DNA of 64,000 nucleotides from contig NZ_WNKF01000012.1 of the NCBI RefSeq assembly GCF_010119225.1, forward strand, positions 62,001 through 126,000, in the 5' to 3' direction. This stretch comes from Cyclobacterium roseum (GTDB lineage Bacteria; Bacteroidota; Bacteroidia; Cytophagales; Cyclobacteriaceae). Positions within the stretch are counted from its first letter, which is position 1. Every line of letters starts with the position of its first letter. Of the stretch, positions 18,917-28,257 are shown piece by piece. The position numbers and the translations under genes were made by a program. The notes beneath the pieces were generated by a model. It ran no database searches. It was not told the DNA's origin and saw only the letters and a list, made by a program, of their open reading frames with translations.

Positions 18917-19543
18917 ATGAAAATAGTAACATCCATATATAGCCTCGCAGTGGTTGGGATTTCACTTGGAATGGCTTCCTGTGCTGCAGAAGGAGATTAT
19001 CCCGGGACTGAGTACGCCCCACAGATGTATCATTCGATACCCTATGAGCCATTGAGCCAGATTCCGAACGAAGAAGAAGGCATGTGGCTTTCGAACCGGG
19101 AAGATGGCAAGGGAGAGTTTTACAATAGCAACCCCAACAATCAACACAAGATGAACATGCGTATGCCTGTTCCCAACACCGTGCCCAGAGATCCACGGGG
19201 CATATTGCCCTATCGGCTCAGGGTAGCGGATTTAGAAGGGGCTGCTCTTGTAGAGAACCCCATCGAACTGGATGACCAGGTGCTTGACGAAGGAGAGGAA
19301 CTCTATATCCAATATTGTGCTTCCTGCCATGGTAACGGAGGGGAAGGCGATGGCAAGGTAGGAATGGTGATTGGTGGTGTTGCCAATTTAAAAGGAGGAG
19401 CCTATATTGACTTACCTGAAGGCCATATTTTTCATGTCATTACCCATGGTAAAGGTAGAATGGGTGCCCATGGTTCCCAGATTACGGCTGACAGAAGGTG
19501 GAAAATTGTACACTATGTTAAACAAGAAATTCAGACGCAATAA
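18917..19543 (+). CDS. actE: alternative complex III monoheme cytochrome c lipoprotein ActE
   Basis: This 208-residue protein has a lipoprotein signal (SLAVVGISLGMASC, modified Cys near residue 22) and a C-terminal cytochrome c domain with CASCH near residue 136 followed by GNGGEGDGKVG and, further on, GRMGAHGSQI, whose Met can ligate the heme. ActE is a peripheral monoheme subunit that hands electrons on. Its stop codon overlaps the actF start (TAATG). Confidence 0.93.
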   Translation: MKIVTSIYSLAVVGISLGMASCAAEGDYPGTEYAPQMYHSIPYEPLSQIPNEEEGMWLSNREDGKGEFYNSNPNNQHKMNMRMPVPNTVPRDPRGILPYRLRVADLEGAALVENPIELDDQVLDEGEELYIQYCASCHGNGGEGDGKVGMVIGGVANLKGGAYIDLPEGHIFHVITHGKGRMGAHGSQITADRRWKIVHYVKQEIQTQ

Positions 19544-20823
19544 TGGCACAGGTAAAAAATTATAATTTGGATCAAAAATTTGATTTTACCGATGCGGTAA
19601 AAAAAGTGATTTTCATTCTGGGTGGCATTGGCGCATTACTCTTAGTTCTGGGGATACTGGCAGCCGCACTGGGTGGGGATCACGCAGAAGAAGGAGGGCA
19701 TGCTTTCCACTGGACCCAGCGATTATTTGCCAATCTATGGATCAATAATGTGTATTTCACAGGAATAGCCATCATCGGTGTTTTCTTCTTTGCTATTCAA
19801 TACGCCTCACAGGCGGGCTGGTCTACTGCCCTGTTACGGATCATGCTTTCTTTTGGTTACTGGCTCCCCATAGCAGCTGTTTTGATGTTGGTGACCTTTT
19901 TCATTGCCAACCATGACCTTTTCCACTGGACGCATAGCTACGTGTTTGACAAGACCAACGCAGAATATGATCGAATTATTGACGGAAAAGGCAGCTTTTT
20001 CTACTGGCCGATGGAGAAAGGGACCTTTCCCATCTTCTACATCGTGCGAATGGTGCTGTTTTTTGGTTTTTGGGTTTTCTTTTTCAATAAGTTGAAATCC
20101 CTGTCTTACGAAGAAGATTTACAAGGAGGAACCTCCTACTGGTATACGATAAGAAAATGGTCAGCCATCTTCCTGGTTTTCTTTGCCGTTTCCTCCTCCA
20201 TCAGCGCATGGGATTGGGTGATGTCCATTGACACGCACTGGTTTTCCACCTTATTTGGCTGGTATGTATTTGCTTCCTGGTTTGTAGCCGGACTATCAGC
20301 CATTACGCTGGTGACCGTGTTTCTTAAGGACCAGGGTTACCTCGAGATGGTTAATCAGAACCACATTCATGATTTGGGAAAATTTGTTTTTGCGTTTTCC
20401 ATTTTCTGGACCTACATCTGGTTTTCCCAGTTCCTGTTGATTTATTATGCCAATATTCCGGAGGAGTCAGTATACTTTATCGAAAGGCTTTCTAGTGACG
20501 TGTATGGACCGTACATATTTGTAAACATTGGGCTAAACTTTGTTTTACCCTTTCTTGTTCTTATGACAAGAGATGCAAAAAGGCACAATATCTTCCTAAA
20601 ATTGGTTTGTACGCTCATTATTTTGGGACATTGGATCGATTTCTTTCTGATGGTACAGCCGGGAACACTCGGGCATAATGGCGGAGTTGGATTGATGGAA
20701 TTGGGGATGTTGCTCGTTTACGGATCTGCATTTGCTTTCGTGGCTTTGAGTAATCTCTCGAAACATAATCTGATTGCCAAAAACCATCCCATGTTGGAAG
20801 AAAGCTATCATCATCACATTTAA
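19543..20823 (+). CDS. actF: alternative complex III membrane subunit ActF (NrfD-like, quinone-binding subunit 2)
   Basis: A 426-residue integral membrane protein with about ten helices and a His-rich end (ESYHHHI). Typical stretches are HWTQRLFANLWINNVYFTGI, WSAIFLVFFAVSSSISAWDW and FWTYIWFSQFLLIYYANIPE. It is a paralogue in fold of ActC and completes the ABCDEF set. The gene overlaps actE by one base and precedes coxB by 25 bases, tying the complex to the terminal oxidase genes. Confidence 0.94.
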   Translation: MAQVKNYNLDQKFDFTDAVKKVIFILGGIGALLLVLGILAAALGGDHAEEGGHAFHWTQRLFANLWINNVYFTGIAIIGVFFFAIQYASQAGWSTALLRIMLSFGYWLPIAAVLMLVTFFIANHDLFHWTHSYVFDKTNAEYDRIIDGKGSFFYWPMEKGTFPIFYIVRMVLFFGFWVFFFNKLKSLSYEEDLQGGTSYWYTIRKWSAIFLVFFAVSSSISAWDWVMSIDTHWFSTLFGWYVFASWFVAGLSAITLVTVFLKDQGYLEMVNQNHIHDLGKFVFAFSIFWTYIWFSQFLLIYYANIPEESVYFIERLSSDVYGPYIFVNIGLNFVLPFLVLMTRDAKRHNIFLKLVCTLIILGHWIDFFLMVQPGTLGHNGGVGLMELGMLLVYGSAFAFVALSNLSKHNLIAKNHPMLEESYHHHI

Positions 20824-20848
20824 TTACATTCCGAAACAGTTATAAATT

Positions 20849-21880
20849 ATGTACGGACTACTCATTTCAATTGGTGTAATACTCCTGATTCTGGTAATCT
20901 GGATGGTTTACCGGATTCAGACCCTGATTTCGGTTGCCAAAGGCTCTGATAAAAAGATAGCCACTACCAGCAATAAAGTCAACGCCATTTTATTCATGGT
21001 TTTTCTTATCGGAGCAGGTGGGTTGATGTTTTGGTATTCATTCAAAGAATTTGATAATTACCAATTGCCTATTGCCTCTGAACACGGTGTTGTTACCGAT
21101 CGGCTATTCTGGATTACTACGGCCGTTACCGGTTTTATCTTTATTCTTACCCATATTTTGCTGTTTTGGTTCAGTTATCATTACCAGTACAAGGAGAATA
21201 AAAGAGCTGCCTATTACCCCGATAATAACAAATTGGAGGTAATATGGACACTGGTTCCAGCCGTCGTATTGACCGTATTGGTTGTGTCGGGATGGAAAGC
21301 ATGGTCTGATATTACCAGTCCTGCACCTGAGGATGCGCATGTGGTGGAACTTATGGGGTATCAATTTGCCTGGGATATTCGATATCCTGGTCCCGATAAC
21401 CAGTTGGGTGATTATGATTACCGATTAACAACGGCCACTAATTCCAGGGGTATCGATTTTACTGACAAAAATTCATTTGATGACTTCGCAGCTCAGAAAG
21501 TTGTGATACCAAAAGGAGAGCCGGTTTTGTTCAAAATAAGGGCGAGAGATGTATTGCATTCGGTTTTTGCACCTCATATGCGATTGAAAATGGATGCGGT
21601 ACCAGGCATGCCGACGCGCTTTTGGTTTGTTCCTAATAAGACTACTGCCGAAATGAGGCAGGAGTTGGGAGACGAAGAATTTGAATTCGAAATCGCTTGT
21701 ACCGAGGTTTGTGGAAATGGCCACTTTTCCATGAGAAGAGTGATTGAAGTAGTAGAGCCGGATGAGTATCGGAAATGGGTAGCCGAACAGGAGCCATTTA
21801 TTAAAAGGAATCCTGAATTGGTTGCTGACTTGCCTGCTGAATTAAAAGAATTGGCAGACATCTACATAAACGAAGAATAA
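20849..21880 (+). CDS. coxB: cytochrome c oxidase subunit II
   Basis: Subunit II takes electrons from cytochrome c through its dinuclear CuA centre. The C-terminal cupredoxin domain has the CuA ligands in DVLHSVFAP (His near 234) and CTEVCGNGHFSM (near 284-295). The 343-residue protein has four hydrophobic segments (GLLISIGVILLILVIWMVY, ILFMVFLIGAGGLMFWYSF, FIFILTHILLFWFSYHY and LVPAVVLTVLVVSGW) rather than the classical two, a layout seen in Bacteroidota. The product may therefore also contact ActF. Confidence 0.95.
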   Translation: MYGLLISIGVILLILVIWMVYRIQTLISVAKGSDKKIATTSNKVNAILFMVFLIGAGGLMFWYSFKEFDNYQLPIASEHGVVTDRLFWITTAVTGFIFILTHILLFWFSYHYQYKENKRAAYYPDNNKLEVIWTLVPAVVLTVLVVSGWKAWSDITSPAPEDAHVVELMGYQFAWDIRYPGPDNQLGDYDYRLTTATNSRGIDFTDKNSFDDFAAQKVVIPKGEPVLFKIRARDVLHSVFAPHMRLKMDAVPGMPTRFWFVPNKTTAEMRQELGDEEFEFEIACTEVCGNGHFSMRRVIEVVEPDEYRKWVAEQEPFIKRNPELVADLPAELKELADIYINEE

Positions 21881-21905
21881 AACTAATTGATAAATTACAT
21901 ATAAC

Positions 21906-23795
21906 ATGGCAGTAGCAAACGTTTCAGCACATGATGTTTCGAATCACGATCATCATGACCATGAGCACAAAGATAACTTCATAACGAAGTATATATTTTC
22001 CACTGACCATAAGATGATTGCCAAACAATACCTGATTTCCGGGATGTTTTGGGCTTTTATTGGAGGGTTGTTATCAGTGCTATTCAGACTGCAGCTTGGT
22101 TTTCCAGAAATGGACTTGTCGTTCCTCAGGCCTATTTTGGGAGGTTGGATTGATGCCACTGGTAAATTGGATCCCAATTTCTACCTGGCACTGGTAACCA
22201 TGCACGGCACCATCATGGTATTCTTTGTCTTGACGGCGGGATTGAGTGGAACGTTCTCCAACTTTCTGATTCCGCTGCAGATTGGTGCCAGAGATATGGC
22301 CTCCGGGTTTATGAACATGTTGTCTTACTGGTTCTTCTTTATTTCAGGAGTGATCATGTTTGCTTCCTTGTTTCTTGAAAAAGGACCTGCTGCCGGTGGT
22401 TGGGTAGTGTACCCTCCTCTGTCGGCGTTAGAACAGGCTATTCCAGGTTCCGGACTGGGAATGACTTTGTGGCTAATTGCCATGACCTTTTTTATTGCCT
22501 CATCGTTAATGGGGGGGATCAACTACATTACGACTGTCATTAACCTCAGGACGAAAGGCATGTCCTTTTCCAGACTGCCCTTAACTATCTGGGCATTCTT
22601 CCTGACCGCAGTAATTGGGTTGTTATCGTTCCCGGTTTTATTCTCTGCTGCCTTGCTGTTGGTGTTTGACCGAAGTTTCGGTACGAGCTTTTACCTTTCC
22701 GATATTTACATTGGAGGGGAGGCACTTCCCAATACAGGTGGTAGTGCTGTATTGTACCAGCATTTGTTTTGGTTTTTGGGGCACCCTGAAGTGTATATTG
22801 TGTTATTGCCAGCCTTGGGTATTACTTCTGAGGTGATTGCTACTAATTCCAGAAAGCCAATTTTTGGGTACAAGGCCATGATTATCTCCATGTTGGGGAT
22901 TACCATTCTTTCCTTTGTGGTATGGGCGCACCACATGTTTGTGTCCGGAATGAACCCGTTCCTGGGTTCCATATTTATGTTCCTGACGCTTATTATTGCG
23001 GTTCCTTCCGCTGTAAAGGTGTTTAACTACCTGACTACTCTCTGGAGAGGCAACCTTCGCTTTACGCCCGGGATGCTCTTTTCGATTGGATTGGTGTCCT
23101 TCTTTATATCGGGAGGATTGACGGGTATCTTCTTGGGTAACTCGGCTATTGACATCCAATTGCACGATACTTACTTTGTCGTGGCACATTTTCACCTGGT
23201 GATGGGAGCCGCTTCTTTCTTTGGAATGATGGCGGGTGTTTATCACTGGTTTCCGAAGATGTTCGGTAGAATGATGGACGAGAAGTTGGGGCATGTACAC
23301 TTTTGGTTAACTTTTGTAGGGGTGTACATGGTTTTCTTCCCCATGCACTATATTGGTATTGCAGGATTCCCACGTAGGTATTACAGCTGGACTAATTTCT
23401 CCTTTACCGACATGTATACTGATTTGAACATGTTTGTTTCGGTGGCTTCCATTATCACCTTTGTGGCCCAATTCATATTTATTTTTAATTTCTTCTACAG
23501 CATGTACAAGGGACGAAAAGCGTCGCTGAATCCATGGCAATCTAATACGCTGGAATGGACCACGCCGCTTCATCCGAAACATGGAAACTGGCCGGGAGAA
23601 ATTCCTTCCGTATACCGATGGCCATACGATTACAGTAAGCCGGGTGCAAAAGAAGATTTTATCCCGCAGACAGTTCCTTTATCTGCTACTCCGGAATCAA
23701 ATTTACCTCACGAAAATAAATTGGTACAATTAGAGAAAGAGATAATGGCGGAAGAAGGAGAGGTGCTGGTAGCGAATGAAACAAAAGAATCTTAA
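21906..23795 (+). CDS. coxA: cytochrome c oxidase subunit I
   Basis: The catalytic subunit of the aa3-type heme-copper oxidase, 629 residues with at least twelve helices. The heme a ligand lies in TMHGTIMVFFVLTAG, the CuB site with its crosslinked His-Tyr in FWFLGHPEVYIVLLPALG, the two CuB histidines in VWAHHMFVSGMNP, and the heme a/a3 ligands in HDTYFVVAHFHLVMGA. The K-channel Tyr and Glu of the A-type oxidases fit the HPEVY motif. A His-rich N-terminus (HDVSNHDHHDHEH) is unusual and could bind metal. Its end overlaps the start of the heme A synthase gene by 20 bases. Confidence 0.97.
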   Translation: MAVANVSAHDVSNHDHHDHEHKDNFITKYIFSTDHKMIAKQYLISGMFWAFIGGLLSVLFRLQLGFPEMDLSFLRPILGGWIDATGKLDPNFYLALVTMHGTIMVFFVLTAGLSGTFSNFLIPLQIGARDMASGFMNMLSYWFFFISGVIMFASLFLEKGPAAGGWVVYPPLSALEQAIPGSGLGMTLWLIAMTFFIASSLMGGINYITTVINLRTKGMSFSRLPLTIWAFFLTAVIGLLSFPVLFSAALLLVFDRSFGTSFYLSDIYIGGEALPNTGGSAVLYQHLFWFLGHPEVYIVLLPALGITSEVIATNSRKPIFGYKAMIISMLGITILSFVVWAHHMFVSGMNPFLGSIFMFLTLIIAVPSAVKVFNYLTTLWRGNLRFTPGMLFSIGLVSFFISGGLTGIFLGNSAIDIQLHDTYFVVAHFHLVMGAASFFGMMAGVYHWFPKMFGRMMDEKLGHVHFWLTFVGVYMVFFPMHYIGIAGFPRRYYSWTNFSFTDMYTDLNMFVSVASIITFVAQFIFIFNFFYSMYKGRKASLNPWQSNTLEWTTPLHPKHGNWPGEIPSVYRWPYDYSKPGAKEDFIPQTVPLSATPESNLPHENKLVQLEKEIMAEEGEVLVANETKES

Positions 23796-24876
23796 AGAAG
23801 AGGTACACCGCTTCCGTAGGATCAGTTATATTACTACGGTGGCGGTGTTCTTTCTTATCCTTGTAGGTGGCATTGTCCGAAGTACCGGAGCGGGAATGGG
23901 CTGTCCCGACTGGCCAAAATGCTTCGGAAGCTGGATCCCGCCCACTTCGGTAGATCAGCTCCCCGAAAATTATGCGGAAATCTACCTTGAGAAAAGGGCA
24001 GACAAAAATGAACGCTTTGTTTCTTTATTGAATGTTCTGGGTTTTCCGACACTGGCGCGACAGATAGAAGAAGATGAGTCTATTTTATCCCACGAACCTT
24101 TCAATGCCACCAAAACATGGATAGAGTATGTAAACAGGTTAATTGGTGTCGCGATAGGACTTCTGATCATACTGACATTCGTTCAATCCATCCGCTTGCG
24201 TAAATTGGATTATAAGATTACGCTTTTGTCGCTACTTGCATTGATTGCGGTGGTGTTTCAGGGATGGTTAGGCTCTATTGTGGTATCTACCAACCTGTTG
24301 CAATGGATGATCAGTCTGCACATGATCGTAGCGTTATTGCTAGTCTGCCTCCTATTATATATTTATTTCCGGTCGGGAACGTTGGTTTCGGCTTCTAAAG
24401 GAGAAAACCCGGTGATTTCCTTGGGGGAACGAAAATGGATTAGAGCTTGGTTGGGAATCGGGATGCTGCTTATGTTTGTGCAGATTGTCTTGGGTACGCA
24501 GGTACGGGAACATATAGATGTCATTGCTGCTGAGTTTGGATACCAAAACAGGGGCTTGTGGATTTCCAAATTGGGGACCACCTTCTATATTCATCGATCC
24601 TTTTCTTTGATATTGATAGGCTTACATATTTACTTGTTTTACAGGATGAGCTTGTCAGAATTGGGGAAGGGGGGCTTGATGAATCGATTTAAATGGCTGA
24701 TAGGGCTGATGATTACGGTGGTTATATCAGGGGTTGTGATGGCATATTTGAGCATTCCGGCTTTTGTTCAGCCGCTGCATTTATTGCTTGGTTCCTTGAT
24801 AATTGGATTTCAATATTATATTTGGTTGGAATTGGGAGTAGCAAAATATCACTCCGAAGAGAACGTTTTGGTATGA
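23776..24876 (+). CDS. ctaA: heme A synthase (CtaA/COX15)
   Basis: CtaA oxidises the C8 methyl group of heme O to a formyl group, giving heme A for subunit I. The 366-residue protein has eight hydrophobic helices in two halves. The first half holds GGIVRSTGAGMGCPDWPKCF near residue 30, WIEYVNRLIGVAIG near 115 and SLHMIVALLL near 178; the second repeats with VLGTQVREHID and TTFYIHRSFSLILIGLH, providing the heme-ligand His residues. It overlaps coxA by 20 bases and ctaB by four (ATGA). Confidence 0.95.
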   Translation: MKQKNLKEEVHRFRRISYITTVAVFFLILVGGIVRSTGAGMGCPDWPKCFGSWIPPTSVDQLPENYAEIYLEKRADKNERFVSLLNVLGFPTLARQIEEDESILSHEPFNATKTWIEYVNRLIGVAIGLLIILTFVQSIRLRKLDYKITLLSLLALIAVVFQGWLGSIVVSTNLLQWMISLHMIVALLLVCLLLYIYFRSGTLVSASKGENPVISLGERKWIRAWLGIGMLLMFVQIVLGTQVREHIDVIAAEFGYQNRGLWISKLGTTFYIHRSFSLILIGLHIYLFYRMSLSELGKGGLMNRFKWLIGLMITVVISGVVMAYLSIPAFVQPLHLLLGSLIIGFQYYIWLELGVAKYHSEENVLV

Positions 24877-25775
24877 GTACAATTGATATATCTGAGAAAT
24901 TGATTTTAGAGGCCTGGAGAATTCGCTTCCGGGCTTATATGGAATTGCTGAAAGTCAGGCTTTCGGCATTGGTGACTTTCTCGGCCGTTTTTGGTTTTAT
25001 ATTGGGGCATTCCGGGCAGGTCTTTTCCTGGATTACATTTTTTGGATTGATTGCGGGAGGTTTTCTGGTCAGCGGGGCTTCGGGTGCTGCTAATGAGATA
25101 ATGGAAAGAGAGTATGATAAGCTCATGAAAAGGACTCAGAACCGCCCGCTTCCCTTGCATTTGATTTCGGTAAGAGAGGCGTATTGGTTTACCATCGTCG
25201 CTGCTTTGTTAGGGATACTTTTACTGGCTTTTTTCACCAATTGGCTTACTACCGGACTGGGTGTATTAAGCATGATTCTGTATGTGTTTGTGTACACACC
25301 GTTAAAAAGAGTTGGGCCGATCGCCGTACTGGTAGGGGCCATTCCCGGAGCCATGCCTCCGCTACTAGGGTGGACGGCAGCTACAGGGGGGATTTCTTAT
25401 GAAGCCCTGATCATATTTGGAATCCAGTTTGTCTGGCAGTTTCCACACTTCTGGGCGATCGCTTGGGTGAGTGACGAGGATTACAAAAAAGCCGGGTTCA
25501 AATTATTACCCTCGGGAGGACAGAAGGATTTGAATACGGCCATTCAAATCATGATTTACACCTTGTTTTTATTGCCTTTGGGATTGTTGCCCACCTATTT
25601 TGGTTTTACCGGCCTGAATTCGGGGATCGTTGCGACGATTTGCGGGGTATTGTTTCTGGCGCAGACATTTTCGCTAATGAGGGATTGTTCCCGGAAGTCT
25701 GCGTTAAAGATTATGTTCGGTTCATTTCTGTATCTGCCAATCGTACAAATAGCTTATTTATTGGATAAAATTTAG
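24873..25775 (+). CDS. ctaB: protoheme IX farnesyltransferase (heme O synthase)
   Basis: CtaB attaches a farnesyl group to heme B to make heme O, the substrate of CtaA. The open frame extends up to 24693, but the start is taken at ATG 24873 (MSTIDISEKLIL), which overlaps the ctaA stop and gives the normal 300 residues. UbiA-family motifs are ANEIMEREYDKLMKRTQNRP near residue 78 (the N/D-rich prenyl diphosphate site) and SDEDYKKAGFKLLP near 200. Nine helices are expected. Confidence 0.95.
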   Translation: MSTIDISEKLILEAWRIRFRAYMELLKVRLSALVTFSAVFGFILGHSGQVFSWITFFGLIAGGFLVSGASGAANEIMEREYDKLMKRTQNRPLPLHLISVREAYWFTIVAALLGILLLAFFTNWLTTGLGVLSMILYVFVYTPLKRVGPIAVLVGAIPGAMPPLLGWTAATGGISYEALIIFGIQFVWQFPHFWAIAWVSDEDYKKAGFKLLPSGGQKDLNTAIQIMIYTLFLLPLGLLPTYFGFTGLNSGIVATICGVLFLAQTFSLMRDCSRKSALKIMFGSFLYLPIVQIAYLLDKI

Positions 25776-25780
25776 TAGGA

Positions 25781-26362
25781 ATGGAAGAGAGATTAGCATT
25801 TGTAGAAGGAGCGGAACAGCCCTTATCCATGCACCCCAAAAAATTTGCCTTGTGGCTTTTTATTGTAAGTGTGGTAATGGTATTTGCGGGCATGACCAGT
25901 GCCTATATTGTTCGTCAGTCCGAAGGCAATTGGTTGGAATTTGATTTACCAAATGTATTTTGGTACACGTCCGGGATCATTGTGCTGAGTAGTTTGAGTA
26001 TGCATTGGTCTTATGTGGCTGCAAAGAAGGATGATTTTAATACGCTTAAATTGGGATTGCTTATTACGACGCTGTTAGGTATTGCCTTTTTGATAGGGCA
26101 ATGGTACAGCTGGGAGGCGTTGGTGGGGCAAGATGTTTATTTTGTAGGTAATCCGGCAGGGTCTTTTATGTATGTTTTTACAGGATTACATGCATTCCAT
26201 CTCATCAGCGGTGTGATTTTTCTAATTATTGTATTAATTTCGTCGCTAAGAAATAAAATTCATTCCCAAAATCTGCCCCAGTTGGAAATGTGTGTTACCT
26301 ATTGGCATTTTCTGGGAGGCCTTTGGTTGTATTTGTTCATGTTTTTGCTATTAAATCATTAA
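25781..26362 (+). CDS. cytochrome c oxidase subunit III (first copy, short)
   Basis: A 193-residue heme-copper oxidase subunit III with five helices: ALWLFIVSVVMVFAGMTSAY, GIIVLSSLSMHWSYVAA, LGLLITTLLGIAFLIGQWYS, FTGLHAFHLISGVIFLIIVL and ATYWHFLGGLWLYLFMFLLL-like end (MCVTYWHFLGGLWLYLFM). The GLHAFHLISG and YWHFLGGLW motifs are family markers. It lies five bases after ctaB and 22 before a second subunit III. The short form lacks the first two helices of the seven-helix type. Confidence 0.92.
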   Translation: MEERLAFVEGAEQPLSMHPKKFALWLFIVSVVMVFAGMTSAYIVRQSEGNWLEFDLPNVFWYTSGIIVLSSLSMHWSYVAAKKDDFNTLKLGLLITTLLGIAFLIGQWYSWEALVGQDVYFVGNPAGSFMYVFTGLHAFHLISGVIFLIIVLISSLRNKIHSQNLPQLEMCVTYWHFLGGLWLYLFMFLLLNH

Positions 26363-26384
26363 TATTTAAGTTAACTTATCGATT

Positions 26385-27155
26385 ATGTCTTCGACTGCTA
26401 TTGAAATCCAATCCAAAAGAGGCGTCTGGGGTGGAGGAAACGAACCACTGAAAGCTAGCTACGGCAAGCTGATGATGTGGTTTTTCCTGTTATCCGATAT
26501 TTTTACGTTTACCGCCTTTTTGATTACTTATGGGGCGATTCGGGTGAGCTATCCTGCCTATGGTGGTGAAGTGGCTGATTTTGTCAGCTCTAATGAGTAC
26601 TGGCCCATTCCGGAAATGATCTTTGATGCCATCCCATTCGTTCATGGAGGTCATTTTCCATTGGTATTCGTAGGCTTGATGACTTTCATTTTGATATTGA
26701 GCTCCGTCACCATGGTATTAGCGGTAGAAGCCGGTCACCGGAATGATAGAAAAGACGTGGTCAAGTGGATGCTTTGGACGCTACTGGGTGGAATTACATT
26801 TCTTAGCTGCCAGGCTTGGGAATGGTCCCACTTTATCCATGGTACTGATGAAGGGTCTATGCTAACGTATGTGAATTCAGTGGGTAATGTCGTCAGCGAA
26901 ACTGTCTACGGAGCTAATCTTTTGGTAAATGAATACGGCCCGGCCCCTTTTGCGCAATTGTTTTTCTTTATCACCGGGTTTCATGGCTTCCACGTAACCA
27001 TTGGAGTTTTTCTCCTGTTTCTTGCCTTCTATCAGGCAGCTGTAGGAGTTTATGAGGGAAGAGGGCATTATGAAATGATTGAAAAGATTGGTTTATACTG
27101 GCACTTCGTTGATTTGGTTTGGGTGTTTGTATTTACCTTTTTCTACCTGATATAG
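26385..27155 (+). CDS. cytochrome c oxidase subunit III (second copy, long)
   Basis: A 256-residue subunit III paralogue. It has KLMMWFFLLSDIFTFTAFLI near residue 28, FVGLMTFILILSSVTMVLAV near 93, GITFLSCQAWEWSHFIHG near 134, and the end motifs ITGFHGFHVTIGVFLLFLAF and YWHFVDLVWVFVFTFFYL. A loop of about 40 residues after the first helix holds YGGEVADFVSSNEYWP and is not in the first copy. Tandem short and long subunit III genes are frequent in Bacteroidota oxidase operons. Confidence 0.92.
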   Translation: MSSTAIEIQSKRGVWGGGNEPLKASYGKLMMWFFLLSDIFTFTAFLITYGAIRVSYPAYGGEVADFVSSNEYWPIPEMIFDAIPFVHGGHFPLVFVGLMTFILILSSVTMVLAVEAGHRNDRKDVVKWMLWTLLGGITFLSCQAWEWSHFIHGTDEGSMLTYVNSVGNVVSETVYGANLLVNEYGPAPFAQLFFFITGFHGFHVTIGVFLLFLAFYQAAVGVYEGRGHYEMIEKIGLYWHFVDLVWVFVFTFFYLI

Positions 27156-27178
27156 AACAATAATCGCATCGTTGAATT

Positions 27179-27505
27179 ATGGCACAAGAAAATAAAAACG
27201 GGTTAGAAGTAATTCCCAGAGACTCGGCAAAAATTAAAAAAATCTGGATGACAGCATTGATTTTACTGGTGGTGACCGCCGTAGAATTCCTGCTTGCATT
27301 TACGATGGAAAGAGGGATGTTATTGTACATCATTTTCATCGTATTGACGATTGTCAAAGCTAAATACATCATGATGGAATTCATGCACCTTGGTGACGAA
27401 GTGAAACCATTGTTTTATTCCATTATTGTCCCATTAATTTTTCTTATTTGGCTTATTATTGCCCTTTTCAGAGAAGGAGCAGATATCTTTTTGATGCGTT
27501 GGTAG
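27179..27505 (+). CDS. cytochrome c oxidase subunit IV family protein
   Basis: A small 108-residue protein with three hydrophobic helices (IWMTALILLVVTAVEFLLAF, MLLYIIFIVLTIVKAKYIMM and PLFYSIIVPLIFLIWLIIAL), the pattern of the CyoD/CtaF subunit IV family. The middle KAKYIMMEFMHL segment is characteristic. It closes the oxidase subunit set and is followed by a terminator 27 bases after its stop. Confidence 0.9.
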   Translation: MAQENKNGLEVIPRDSAKIKKIWMTALILLVVTAVEFLLAFTMERGMLLYIIFIVLTIVKAKYIMMEFMHLGDEVKPLFYSIIVPLIFLIWLIIALFREGADIFLMRW

Positions 27506-27532
27506 CCATGGAACAAAAATTGTACATCAATG

Positions 27533-27566
27533 AATGGTTGGAGTGGAATCTTCAACCATTTTTTTT
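27533..27566 (+). terminator. terminator after oxidase subunit IV
   Basis: AATGGTTG (27533-27540) pairs with CAACCATT (27553-27560) and is followed by a run of T. It separates the oxidase structural genes from SCO1 and may be partial, letting some transcripts continue. Confidence 0.75.
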
Positions 27567-27579
27567 GTTATGAGATAGT

Positions 27580-28257
27580 ATGAAAATGTTACGCTTTCTT
27601 CAGATCATGGTTTTGATCTGTGTGTTAATGATCCCGGTGTTGATTATTCTGTTTTTAAGAGGTTTTACTACTAACGAATATACCATTCCCATTCTCTATG
27701 AGCAGGGGGTGGAAGACCCTTATCAGCAATGTGATTACGAAGGCAATTCGGGGCAGCATTATATTCCTGACTTTTCCCTGACCGACCAGTTGAACCGGGA
27801 GGTTCAGCGGGAGGATATGCGTGGGAAAGTTACCATCGTGGATTTCTTTTTTACCAGTTGCCCCAGTATTTGCCCGGTAATGTCCTCGGAGATGGAGCGG
27901 GTTCAGGATGCGTTTCGGAATGAAGACAAGGTACAGATATTTTCGATCAGTATTGATCCCACTTACGATACGCCCGAGGTCCTCGCTGAATATGCAGAAC
28001 GGCACCGGGCCGAAAGGGACAAATGGTTTTATCTCACGGGAAATAAAGAGCATATCTATGACCTGGCCAGGTGCGGGTTTGTTTTGCCGACCATAGACGG
28101 CGAATCCGAACCGGAAGACTTCATTCACAGTGATAAATTTGTACTGGTGGACGAGATGGGTAGGATCAGGGGGTATTATAGCGGAACTGAAAGGGAGAGT
28201 GTGGATTTACTGGTATTGGAAACTAAAATATTATTGCACGATGGAGACAAAAATTGA
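27580..28257 (+). CDS. SCO1/SenC family copper chaperone
   Basis: SCO proteins deliver copper to, or reduce, the CuA site of subunit II. The 225-residue protein has one N-terminal membrane anchor (MVLICVLMIPVLIILFLRGF) and a thioredoxin-like domain. The copper-binding CxxxC is in DFFFTSCPSICPVM near residues 89-98, and the third ligand His is in DFIHSDKFVLVD near 187. The fold signature FSISIDPTYDTPEVL is also present. It overlaps the DUF420 gene by 17 bases. Confidence 0.94.
   Translation: MKMLRFLQIMVLICVLMIPVLIILFLRGFTTNEYTIPILYEQGVEDPYQQCDYEGNSGQHYIPDFSLTDQLNREVQREDMRGKVTIVDFFFTSCPSICPVMSSEMERVQDAFRNEDKVQIFSISIDPTYDTPEVLAEYAERHRAERDKWFYLTGNKEHIYDLARCGFVLPTIDGESEPEDFIHSDKFVLVDEMGRIRGYYSGTERESVDLLVLETKILLHDGDKN

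Noticed and set aside
24693-24872. N-terminal extension of CtaB
   Set aside because: These 60 codons lie in another frame of the ctaA gene and do not resemble CtaB; the ATG at 24873 overlapping the ctaA stop is natural.
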